From: Stenotrophomonas maltophilia
GTDB taxonomy: Bacteria; Pseudomonadota; Gammaproteobacteria; Xanthomonadales; Xanthomonadaceae
Direction of reading: 5' to 3'
DNA length: 64,000 bases
Assembly (NCBI RefSeq): GCF_002205165.1
Contig: NZ_NIVS01000004.1
Location: forward strand, 33,568 to 97,567
The notes below the pieces were generated by a model, which was not told where the DNA came from, did not search any database, and worked only from the letters and a program-made list of their open reading frames with translations. The translations under genes and the position numbers were made by a program. Positions 36,901 to 43,864 of this stretch are shown in pieces. Positions within the stretch are counted from its first letter, which is position 1. Each line of letters begins with the position of its first letter.

Positions 36901-39900
36901 GCCCTTCGGGCAGGGTATCGGTGACGACCACGCCATCGCCGTTGAGCGGGTTGGTACCGCTGCGGTCGCGCGAGAGGCTGTGCCCGGGGCCGTGGTTGAT
37001 CACGTCCAGCACGAACCAGAACGGCTGGTGCAGGCTGACCGTGCCCGCCGCAGCCGGCAGCGGCTGGCTGGGATCGGCGCTGGGTGCGAGCACCACGCTG
37101 GACTTCTGCATGGCCAGGTCCGAACGCGTACGGATGCTGGTTTCCTGGGTGGCGGTGTTGTTGCTGGTGTCGCTCTCGGCCTCGGCCGAGCGCGCGGTCA
37201 CCGAGTTCGTCAGCGTTTCGCCGGTGGCCGGCGGTGCGGTCATGTACTGATAGACCAGGTACAGGTAGCTGGTCTGGTTGCTGGTGATGACGCCTTCGTC
37301 GGTCGTGGGGACACCGGCGCTGGGCAGGGTGCAGGAAATGGTCTGCGGCCCGGTGCTGGGATTGGTGCTGCCAGCGGCCACCGAGCAGCGCGTGCCCACC
37401 GGCTCCAGCACGCCCAGCGGGCCGGCGGCGCTGCCGGTCCGGCTGCCAACCAGGCTCACGCTCGCGCCCGGCGGCGGGGTGATGGTGTCGTCGATCATGG
37501 CGCGCGTGGCCAGCGATGGGCCGGCGTTGCGCACGCTGATCTGGTAGTAAATGTAGTTGTTGACCTCCATCCCGGTGCGCGAGTCGAAGCCCAGCGGGTC
37601 CACCGCACCGGCAAAGTTCTGGTCGATCTTGTTGACGATCAGGTCCACGCGCCCGGCATCGAACGGCAGGGTGGCGTCCTTGCTGTCGTCGTCGGTGCGG
37701 CTGTTGTAATCGTAGGTCCGGCCGCTGGCATCGGTGCCGCTGGACGGGTCCGGCGTGCCGTCGCCATTGAGGTCGAAGTGGAAGCTGCCGGTATTGGTGA
37801 ACTGACGGCCGGTGTTGCCACTGTTGACGTTCGGGCGGATCTGCACCGTCATCGTTTCAGTGGAGTTGTTGGCCATGTCCTTGGGCGTACAGGTCAGGCG
37901 CAGCGTGGCCGGTGCGCCGCCGGTGTTGAACCACGAGGTGCCGCCGGGCGCCGGTGCGGAGTTGATCGACGGGTCGCTCGTGGTCACCCGGCAGACCTTG
38001 TCTGCCGCGTCCGAACCGGTGCGCAGGGCGGAGAGCAGCACGAAGCCGGCATCGTTGGCGGGCAGCGTGAACACGTCGCTGAAGACCACGCCACGCGCCG
38101 ACGACGGGCCCCTGTTCTGGTAGGTGATGCGGTAGGTGGTATTGACGCCCGCGCGCCCGGGGGTGCCCGAGGTGATGTCCTTGCGGGTGGTGGCGATATT
38201 GGCGACCGGATCGATCTGGACCCAGTCCGAGGCGGTGTTGTTGCTCTGGTCGATCTCGCCGAGCGCGCCGACGATGGCCGGGTTGATGCGCACACCGGCC
38301 GTGTTGCAGAAGCGGCCCGGCAGCAGCGGCTGCCCACCACAGACGGTGGCCGGCTGGCTCTGGCTGTCGAACAGGCCGCGGTTGACGGTGAAGCGCACGG
38401 TCGCGGTCTCGTTGCGGCCCAGCACCGTGGTTCCCGCATCGCACACCCACGCGCTGCCACTCAGGCGGCAGTTCCAGCCCATCGGGCTGATGTTGGCGGT
38501 CACCGTGGTCGTGCCGTTGACGAAGCCTGGAATCGGATCGTTCACCACCACACCGGTGGTGGCTTCGCCGGCATTGCGGATCTGCAGCGTGTAGGTCACC
38601 GAGTCATCGCTGTTGCGGATGATGTTGTCGGTGTCGCCCGGTCCATTGGTTACCTTGGTGATCGACAGGTCGGCACGGTCGTCGGTTGCGCGGCTCTCGC
38701 CACCGGCACAGTCGTTGGTGTCATTCGGATCGCGGTTGATGCCGCCGCCGGTAATCGGCTCAACCGAGCCGCCGCTGCCGCCGGTGCAGACGTTGTTGCG
38801 CAGCATCCCGGCGGTGCGCGCCAGGGTCTGCAGCACCAGTAAGGGCGCGTTGGCGTTGACGGCCACCGGATAGCCGGTGATCAGGGTGCAGGTCACCCGC
38901 TGTGCCTGGCCGACGGCCCAGGCACGATCGACGCTGCAGTTCCAGCGTCCGATGACCACCGATGTGCCGGGAAGAATCGGCTGCCCGGTGTTGTCCACCC
39001 ACTGCTCGCCGACGGCGAGCGTGTCCACCACCTGCAGGTCGCCGGTGACCGTCCGCGGCCCCAGGTTCTGCACGCCCAGCGTGGACGACATCATGCTGTC
39101 GCTGCGCACGCCCGTGTCGTTCCAGACCGGCACCAGCAACGGCGACTTGGACTTGCTCATGAGCAGGTCGGCACCATCGGGAATGATGGTCAGGCCGACG
39201 GTCCCGCTGTTGTTGATCGGCACAGGGTCCGGCGTGGTCGCGCTGATCCGCGCGGTGTTGCTGACCACGCCACTGCTGTTGGCACCGGTCGAGGGCACCT
39301 GCGCGGTGATGGTGATGATCGCCTGTGCACCCGGCGCGAAGCTGCCCGCCAGGGTGCAGGTACGCACGCTCGCGCTGGCATTGTTGGTGCAGGTCCAGCC
39401 CGCCGGGGCATTGCCGCCGGTGATCACGAAACCTTCCGGCATCGCATCGGTCACCACCACGCCGGTTGCGGCGCTGGGGCCGTCATTGCGCGCGGTGAGG
39501 GTGTATGTCACCACCGAGCCGGCTGCCGCCGGTGCCGGCGACACCGACTTGGACATCGCCAGGTCCGCGCCGGCGGTAACGGCGGTAGTGACCTGCGCGG
39601 CATTGTTGTCCGGCACTGCATCGGGCACCGGACCGGCGTTGACCACGGCGGCATTGACGATGTTGCCGGTGCCGACGTTGACCTTGCCGCGGAACTGGTA
39701 GCTCGTGCTCGCACCCACGGCCAGGGTGCCGTTGTAGGTGCCGTTCTGCGCGCTGAAGCTCCAGTCCGCACCGCTGGGCGTACCGACCAGCGTGACGTTG
39801 GGCGGCAGCGTATCCACCACCTGGAAACCGGTGCTGACGCTGGGACCGTTGTTCTTGACGGTGAGGGTATAGGTCACCTCGCCGCCGCCGATGACCGGGT

Positions 39901-40522
39901 CAGGGCTGGCGGACTTGCTCAGTTCCAGATCGGCCGCGGCCTGGATGGTCGTGGTCTGGTTGGAACGGTTGTTGCCGGTGTTGGTATCGCCGGCGAAGAA
40001 GGGATCGTTGGACGGCAGCGCCACGATCGGCGTGGTCGCCGGCGGCAGTGCGGCGGCGAAACCGATCGCCGCATGCAGGGTGATGGTGGCCGGCTGGGTC
40101 TGCACGGTGCTGACCGGCAGCTTGAACTGATACGGCGCACCGGAGGCGCTCAGGGTCGGGTTGGTACACACCACGCGGGTGGTGCCTGCAGTGCCGGGCG
40201 AGGCGCTGCAGCCGGCCGGGGCGGGGCTGCCCAGCGCGGTGCCCACCGGCAGATCGATGATCGTGACGCTGCCGGCGGCGCTGTCATTGGCGCCGTTTTC
40301 GACCTTGACGTTGTAGATCACCGTGGTGCCGGCCGGCACCGGGTCGTAACCGGTATCGGAGAAGTCGGTGATCTGCAGATCGATGGCCAGTGCAGACAGG
40401 GGCAAGGCCAGCAACAGGGTCGCCAGGGCGGCGCGCCACCGGCCCAGGCGGGCGGATGGCTTGGCGCGCTCGAACGGCGTCACCGCCGCGCAGATGGCTG
40501 CGCGATCGCTATGGCTGGACAT
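30968..40522 (-). CDS. giant secreted DUF11 / Cna-B (SdrD B-like) repeat protein
   Basis: 3184 residues. A long basic N-region precedes the signal core ALATLLLALPLSALA (about residues 31-45). Residues 45-1300 hold about eight DUF11-type domains (recurrent ADLxMSKSxSP ... VTYTLTVKNNGPS ... VVDTLP). Residues about 1304-2420 hold nine tandem Cna-B/SdrD-B domains, each opening with SGxVYxDxNxDGxxDxGE and closing with NNFGE. Then come another DUF11 domain, two irregular Cna-B-like domains, a DUF11 domain, and a last Cna-B-like domain with Cys (CVLGKVFVDCNNNHVQD, near 3011). The tail is Pro/Arg/Gln-rich without an anchor. Such repeats form Ca-stabilised stalks in adhesins. The coupled barrel and OmpA genes suggest a surface fibre; the function is unknown. 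Confidence 0.85.
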   Translation of the reverse strand: MSSHSDRAAICAAVTPFERAKPSARLGRWRAALATLLLALPLSALAIDLQITDFSDTGYDPVPAGTTVIYNVKVENGANDSAAGSVTIIDLPVGTALGSPAPAGCSASPGTAGTTRVVCTNPTLSASGAPYQFKLPVSTVQTQPATITLHAAIGFAAALPPATTPIVALPSNDPFFAGDTNTGNNRSNQTTTIQAAADLELSKSASPDPVIGGGEVTYTLTVKNNGPSVSTGFQVVDTLPPNVTLVGTPSGADWSFSAQNGTYNGTLAVGASTSYQFRGKVNVGTGNIVNAAVVNAGPVPDAVPDNNAAQVTTAVTAGADLAMSKSVSPAPAAAGSVVTYTLTARNDGPSAATGVVVTDAMPEGFVITGGNAPAGWTCTNNASASVRTCTLAGSFAPGAQAIITITAQVPSTGANSSGVVSNTARISATTPDPVPINNSGTVGLTIIPDGADLLMSKSKSPLLVPVWNDTGVRSDSMMSSTLGVQNLGPRTVTGDLQVVDTLAVGEQWVDNTGQPILPGTSVVIGRWNCSVDRAWAVGQAQRVTCTLITGYPVAVNANAPLLVLQTLARTAGMLRNNVCTGGSGGSVEPITGGGINRDPNDTNDCAGGESRATDDRADLSITKVTNGPGDTDNIIRNSDDSVTYTLQIRNAGEATTGVVVNDPIPGFVNGTTTVTANISPMGWNCRLSGSAWVCDAGTTVLGRNETATVRFTVNRGLFDSQSQPATVCGGQPLLPGRFCNTAGVRINPAIVGALGEIDQSNNTASDWVQIDPVANIATTRKDITSGTPGRAGVNTTYRITYQNRGPSSARGVVFSDVFTLPANDAGFVLLSALRTGSDAADKVCRVTTSDPSINSAPAPGGTSWFNTGGAPATLRLTCTPKDMANNSTETMTVQIRPNVNSGNTGRQFTNTGSFHFDLNGDGTPDPSSGTDASGRTYDYNSRTDDDSKDATLPFDAGRVDLIVNKIDQNFAGAVDPLGFDSRTGMEVNNYIYYQISVRNAGPSLATRAMIDDTITPPPGASVSLVGSRTGSAAGPLGVLEPVGTRCSVAAGSTNPSTGPQTISCTLPSAGVPTTDEGVITSNQTSYLYLVYQYMTAPPATGETLTNSVTARSAEAESDTSNNTATQETSIRTRSDLAMQKSSVVLAPSADPSQPLPAAAGTVSLHQPFWFVLDVINHGPGHSLSRDRSGTNPLNGDGVVVTDTLPEGLEVLGGAAAITWQKRGATADAGVQTTGLGNCLLVGRVVTCRMGDLALDGRVRVLIPARWTTLPANGTGLNTAKATSDQLDPEPGNNDDTTTHTVVRSSLSGVVFQDRDRSGANGGTLQSGEPLISGVTVHLSGEDAYGNVVSLDATTDAQGAYRFDNLAPAGTAGYTLTQRQPAAYVNGPVAPPSTGAQAPSAGGVFAAVTPPTSADSVYTAITLGAGVDAVRYNFPEVRRPSLSGFVYVDSNYSNARDAGDAPIANATIELLDASGTVLDTRTTGSDGSYSFIDLDPLQVYTLREVLPEGSYRNRPSAINPGLIGGVACTGCTVTTGASGDAPTTDRIAGIDLSTGDDATVFNFGEDAITSISGHVYLDRNGNGDFDAGDAGSRGSQPNGGLQDVTITLTGAGPDGAYGTADDLLPVSVKTDAQGRYTFDNLVVGQNYRITETQPQGYADAAENPSNQIDITALPLTGSNGNDFGEKLGSIAGSVYEDFSNVAAGNNNGLRDSGENPIANVIVTLTGIDLLGNPVNLTATTDADGAYRFSDLLPAQAGSGYTLTETQPATYLDGKHTAGNAATPGSTAVPNVISGIGITAGQDATGYLFGELANAPISGTVYLDRNDDGDNNTGDVGIPGVQVVIVGAGPDGVFGTADDTTETLVTNADGHYSYPGAVAGQDYRITETQPTGLAEGRETPGNLITITNLPAAGSTGNDFGERAAALSGTVYLDRNNNGVQDAGEPGLPNVQVQLPGGTVDALGQPVAAIATDADGRYRFDDLLAGTYTVTQQAAQPVFNGVATINGITAAGTIDGTVAGTATPVASVPSAISAVVLPAGKASISNNFGEVLAVAVSGTVFFDADNNGAQNGAAETGIEGVTIELTGTDDTGASVTRSVQTDADGRFAFADLRPGTYTLTEPQQPTGTSNGITTAGTVDGVSRGTATPVTTVPSRISTIDLSTPGTASVDNLFGEIPLNSGISGKVWIDRNNDGVVDPGETGLANVTITLTGTDLVGNPVSRDTVTDADGNYSFSDLPPGTYTVTEPDQPAGTRDGRTVAGSTGGTVTAPGITPSKITGLVLGVNQQSVNNNFGEIPTGSIAGRVYNDSNDNGVVDAGEGGIANVTVVLTGTDDLGQAVSITLTTDADGRYRFDELRPGTYTVTEPTQPPQTLNGITSAGAVEGVVTGVATGRETVPSAISQIVLPLGGDSLGNNFGEIGDSPDMLVSKSAGSTRFTVNNIATYTIHVRNGGQQPSRGEYVVHDRLPQGLTLAATPSGTGWVCTGAVGETRFDCRSQRVLAAGATSVDTIEVQALVGAAAAEAGTVNNAVLVEGGGENEFRAPTPAERAAFEGDVTQLPECVETIQFNACRVPNAVQLAASVGGTVWYDIGSDDQLLDGGDKRLPSWIVELVDPASGQVVKTTTTGADGSYRFGDVVPGVTWNIRFRDPTSSILWPNPVTRETVAGIQEACDAPAAIARAGVSACRVNENGISQLEVVLRPGQHLPQQSLPVDPSGVVYDATTRDPVPGSIVTLAPVGLCAGYDPRTSVLNAGSGGYRLEGSAISMTVGSEGFYQFAFGPAAPARCEFQLTVTPPGSYQFVSTLIPPQGGSLSPAGSAGANHAVQPNRLAPTGAVGTATQYYLGLFAGSDTAAIVNNHLPLDTAVATGLAISKNGDRQTAEIGDTVQYTITIRQTAGSALRTVNVIDRLPRGFTYIDGTARADGRAVTDPSGKPGPLLGFDVGPISVGGQIVLTYRVRVGVGAQQGDGINRAQAFGCAFSGGCIDTGSLTPLPGALPSNRAEYRVRVTGGVFTDQACVLGKVFVDCNNNHVQDREELGIPGVRLYFSDGTWVISDSEGKYSYCGLPPQSHTLKVDASTLPLGARLTTSSNRNLGDADSLFLDLKNGELHRADFIEGSCANPVLEQVKARRTQGEVRAPETETGQPPLRFDSKPARAPQQATDSANQRPIVHPRAHPPAAGASTEDQP
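33240..36630 (-). repeat. tandem Cna-B/SdrD-B coding repeats inside the giant gene
   Basis: Nine successive domains of about 90-145 codons recur, each with a D-x-N-x-D-G-style loop near its start and TDADGxYxFxDLxPGTYTVTE in the middle. The last four (about 33240-34760) are the most alike and show near-identical DNA segments, so unequal crossover is likely to change copy number. Confidence 0.8.
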
Positions 40523-40559
40523 GCGTTGTTCCCCTGTTCCGGTCTCTGCTGCTTTCAGA

Positions 40560-40578
40560 GGGAGCGCACTGCGCTCCC
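40560..40578. other. 8-bp hairpin in the leader of the giant gene
   Basis: GGGAGCGC / GCGCTCCC with loop ACT lies 38 bp upstream of the start codon, inside the 195-bp gap to the regulator gene. It could be an mRNA leader structure or a weak terminator of the regulator gene; there is no T-run. Confidence 0.4.
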
Positions 40579-40717
40579 GTGACGTGATGCGACCTGACCG
40601 TGCACGACTGTCGTCATTGGCACGCTCAGGCGGGGCGCATTGTGGTGGTGCCGGATCGGCAAGTCAGTGCCGCCCGCTCACGCTGGCTCACACTTGCTCA
40701 CACGGGGAAACGCCGGG

Positions 40718-41467
40718 TCAGGCGGTCAGCAGGTAGCCTTGTCCACGCAGTGCGCGGATCGGCAGCTCCGCGCCGGTGGCCGCACGCACGCGCGCGCGCA
40801 GGCGATGCACCAGTACGTCGAGCCGGTGCGGATCAAAGTCCCAGGGGGTATCAGTGATACATTCGATCAGGCGCTCGCGCGTGACCGGTTCGCCTGCGGC
40901 GTCGAACAACGCCTGCAGTGCGGCACGCTCCATCGCGGTCAATGCCAGCGTATGCGGCGTGGGCGACTGCAGCGTCCAGCCATCGGCAGAGAGCTGCCAG
41001 GCCCGCTGCACCTCGGTGACAGTCTGCACGGCCGGGCGCCCTGCGGACAGGCGACGCCGCAGGCTGAGCAGCCCGGCGGCCAGCACGTCCAGGTCCAGCG
41101 GTTTCACCAGGTACACATCGGCACCCTGGGTCAGGCCATGCGCCATGTCGTGCGGACTGCCACGCCCGGTCAGCATCACGATGCCGATATCGGCGGCCTG
41201 GCGCAGGTGGCTGGCCACCGTATAACCGTCTTCGCCGGGCAGGCCGACATCGAGCACGACGATATCGCATCGATCATGCAACAGCGCGCGGTAGAGCGCC
41301 TCTGCACTGCCCAGGCCCCGCACCGCGGCACCGCGCCACTGCAGGTCGTCGAGCATCAGGGCCAGCAGTTCCGGGTCGTCCTCGACCACCCAGACGGTCA
41401 ACCCGCCCAGTTCCCCGTGTGCCGCTGACAGTACTACGCTGCCGCGGTTGTCCTGGTCTGCCGTCAC
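40718..41467 (-). CDS. OmpR/PhoB-type response regulator upstream of the surface operon
   Basis: 249 residues using the GTG at 41467 (VTADQDNRG...), which has AAGGGAGG about 10-18 bases upstream; a GTG at 41488 lies before that site and is less likely. The receiver domain has VWVVEDDPELLALML, the acceptor Asp in IVVLDVGLPGEDGY (near residue 69), Thr in IVMLTGRGSP and Lys in VYLVKPLD. The C-terminal winged helix (LTAMERAALQALFDAAGEPVTRERL, then LVHRLRARVRAATGAELPIRALRGQGYLL) binds DNA. No kinase gene is adjacent. It lies 195 bp upstream of the giant repeat-protein gene on the same strand and may control it. Confidence 0.88.
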   Translation of the reverse strand: MTADQDNRGSVVLSAAHGELGGLTVWVVEDDPELLALMLDDLQWRGAAVRGLGSAEALYRALLHDRCDIVVLDVGLPGEDGYTVASHLRQAADIGIVMLTGRGSPHDMAHGLTQGADVYLVKPLDLDVLAAGLLSLRRRLSAGRPAVQTVTEVQRAWQLSADGWTLQSPTPHTLALTAMERAALQALFDAAGEPVTRERLIECITDTPWDFDPHRLDVLVHRLRARVRAATGAELPIRALRGQGYLLTA

Positions 41468-41580
41468 GTGACCGCTGCCTCCCTTCACCGGCCTGCAGTC
41501 TAGCTGCCGGCCGGAAACGAGCCAAATGCGACAGCGGCGGCGCCCCGGTCGTCGGGTGCCACCGCCTGGAGACGGCTGTT

Positions 41581-41609
41581 GCCGGTCACGACCGTGGATC
41601 GCGACCGGC
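41581..41609. terminator. hairpin downstream of the S46 peptidase gene
   Basis: GCCGGTC pairs with GACCGGC around a 15-base loop, 9 bp past the peptidase stop codon. The flanking T-rich DNA is on the plus strand side, so termination on the minus strand is uncertain. Confidence 0.3.
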
Positions 41610-41617
41610 TTTGTCGT

Positions 41618-43765
41618 TTACTCGGCGGGGACGCCCATTTCCTTCAACAGCTCCGGCGCCGGGTAGACCTTGGCCAGCAGCCAGCGCAGGTAGCGCATGT
41701 CCACATGCACCGCGCGCTTGAAGCGCGGGTCGAACCACCAGCTGGCGCTGACCGACTCCCAGTTGCTGTCGAAGTTCAGGCCGATCAGTTCGCCCTTGGC
41801 GTTGAGCACCGGCGAGCCGGAGTTGCCACCGGTGGTGTCCAGGTTGGTCAGGAAGTTGACCGTCTGGGTCTTCAGCACCGGATCGGCGGTGGAGCCGAAG
41901 TCGCCCTTGGCGATGGCGTCCAGCAGCGGCTTGGGTGCATCGAACGGATAGGCATTGGTGTTCTTCTCGACGATGCCGGCCACGGTGGTCACCGGGTCGA
42001 AATGCACGGCGTCGCGCGGCGACAGCGCCTCGACCTTGCCATAGCTGATGCGCAGCGTACGGTTTGCATCCGGGTAGACCGCGCGGCCCTGCTTGGCACG
42101 CCAGGCGAACAGCGCCTGCATGTAGGCCGGGCGCAGGCGCAGCTGCTCGCCTTCGCGGGTCTTGCGCTCATCATCCAGGCGCAGCTGCGCGGCCACCAGC
42201 GGGCCGGCCAGGTCGATCAATGGATCGCGCGCCAGCGCCTTGCCTTCTTTCGCTGCGGCAAAGCGCGACAGGCGCTCGGCTTCCTCGCCCAGGTGCGTGC
42301 TGGCGTACAGCGTGTCCAGGGTCTTGGCCAGCGCGACCGGGGTGCGGCCGAAGGCCGCGTCGAACTCGGGCACGCGCTGCGCATCGGGCAGCTGCTGGTA
42401 GCGGGTCAGCAGCGTGGTCAGCAACGCCTTTTCGATGGCCGGATCGTAACGGCGCTGGACCTGCTTGAGCACGCCTTCGATCAGCGCCAGATCGCGCTGC
42501 TGGTAGCCGCTGTCACGCTCGGCGTCGGGCTTGGCCGATTCGATGCGCAGACGCTCCAGGGTCAGCGCCGAACGCAGCAGCTGGCTCTGCGCCGCGATCA
42601 GGTCGAGCAGAAGATCGCGCTCGCCCACCGAAGCACCGCCGGACAGCGAGGTCAGCAGCGACTGGATGTCGCCCTGGTACCGGGCATCGGTGGCCTGCAG
42701 CATCGCCTTTTCATCGGCGGCGCGCTGGGCCTTGGCATCGCTGCGCAGCAGGCCTTCCAGCTCACCGGCGGCGCGCTTGCGGTTGTTCTTCAGCGACTGC
42801 AGCTGCGAGGCGTAACGGGTCCGCGCCTGCGCGTCCTTCGCACTGGCCGACTCGATGGTGTCGATCATCTGCTGGTACACCGACACGCGGCGCGGCAGCA
42901 CCGCATCGATCTGGCTGGCGAACTCCGCCGCGGTGCGATGGCGGTAGGTGATGCCCGGATAGCCGGCCAGCATGGCGTAATCGCCGGTCTTGGGGCCGTC
43001 GATCGCCATCTTCAGGTGTGCTGGCGGGTGGTACGGCACGTTGTCCACGCTGTACGGCGCGGGCTTGCCGTCCTTGCCCACGTAGGCACGCAGCAGGGTG
43101 AAATCGCCGGTGTGGCGCGGCCACATGAAGTTGTCGATCTCATCGCCGTAGTTGCCGATCGCGCGCGGCGGCGCGTAGACCAGGCGCACATCGCTCAGCT
43201 CGAGCTGGCGGATGCGATAGAAATCGGTGCCGTAGTACATGTCCGCCACGCTGCAGCGGATGTTGCCTTCCTTCTCGCACTCGGCCACCAGCTGCTTGCT
43301 GGCGCGGTCCACCGCGTCGAAGTACGCCCGCCCGGTCTTGCCGCGCGCATCGCGCAGCACCTCATCGGTGACCTTGTCGAACCCGACCGTGACCAGCACG
43401 CGGAAATCCGGATTGGCCGCGCGCTCGTCGCTGCGGCCCTTGGCGATGAAGCCCTCGTTGATCAGGTTGTGCTCGGGCGAGGTGTTGTACTGGATCACGC
43501 CCATGGCGACATGGTGGTTGGTCAGCAGCAGGCCGTCGTCGGAGACGAACGAACCGGTGCCGCCACCGGCCCGCACCACCGCGCTCAGCGGCGGCGCGGT
43601 GACGTTGGCCAGGTCGCCCGGGTTGCCCTTGAAGCCGGCCGCCTTCAGCGGTTTGGCCAGGTCCGGCAGCTGGGTCGGCATCCACATGCCTTCGTCGGCA
43701 TGGGCACCGGCGGCGAGGGTCAGGCCAAGCGCCAGCGCGGCGGTGAGGGGTTTGCGTGAAGACAT
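41618..43765 (-). CDS. S46 family dipeptidyl-peptidase (DPP7/DPP11/DapBII type)
   Basis: 715 residues from the ATG at 43765, with a signal peptide (KPLTAALALGLTLAAGAHADEG). The chymotrypsin-like catalytic parts are split as usual for S46: His in LLLTNHHVAMG (near residue 80), a probable Asp in the region NFMWPRHTGDFTLLRAYV, and the nucleophile Ser in NLDTTGGNSGSPVLNAKG (near 645). A long helical insert (about 280-560) forms the cap that selects N-terminal dipeptides. It would release dipeptides from peptides in the periplasm, supporting growth on protein. The P1 pocket region reads GLNFDSNWESVSASWW; specificity (hydrophobic versus Asp/Glu) needs an alignment. Upstream codons to 43825 carry no signal. 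Confidence 0.9.
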   Translation of the reverse strand: MSSRKPLTAALALGLTLAAGAHADEGMWMPTQLPDLAKPLKAAGFKGNPGDLANVTAPPLSAVVRAGGGTGSFVSDDGLLLTNHHVAMGVIQYNTSPEHNLINEGFIAKGRSDERAANPDFRVLVTVGFDKVTDEVLRDARGKTGRAYFDAVDRASKQLVAECEKEGNIRCSVADMYYGTDFYRIRQLELSDVRLVYAPPRAIGNYGDEIDNFMWPRHTGDFTLLRAYVGKDGKPAPYSVDNVPYHPPAHLKMAIDGPKTGDYAMLAGYPGITYRHRTAAEFASQIDAVLPRRVSVYQQMIDTIESASAKDAQARTRYASQLQSLKNNRKRAAGELEGLLRSDAKAQRAADEKAMLQATDARYQGDIQSLLTSLSGGASVGERDLLLDLIAAQSQLLRSALTLERLRIESAKPDAERDSGYQQRDLALIEGVLKQVQRRYDPAIEKALLTTLLTRYQQLPDAQRVPEFDAAFGRTPVALAKTLDTLYASTHLGEEAERLSRFAAAKEGKALARDPLIDLAGPLVAAQLRLDDERKTREGEQLRLRPAYMQALFAWRAKQGRAVYPDANRTLRISYGKVEALSPRDAVHFDPVTTVAGIVEKNTNAYPFDAPKPLLDAIAKGDFGSTADPVLKTQTVNFLTNLDTTGGNSGSPVLNAKGELIGLNFDSNWESVSASWWFDPRFKRAVHVDMRYLRWLLAKVYPAPELLKEMGVPAE

Positions 43766-43864
43766 GGGCACTTCCGGTACGTCAGAACAGCCCGAAACCT
43801 TAGCCACTGAGGCCCGGCAGGGCAACGCCCGATGGTCAGGGGTGGCTGAACCATCGGCCGTGGC

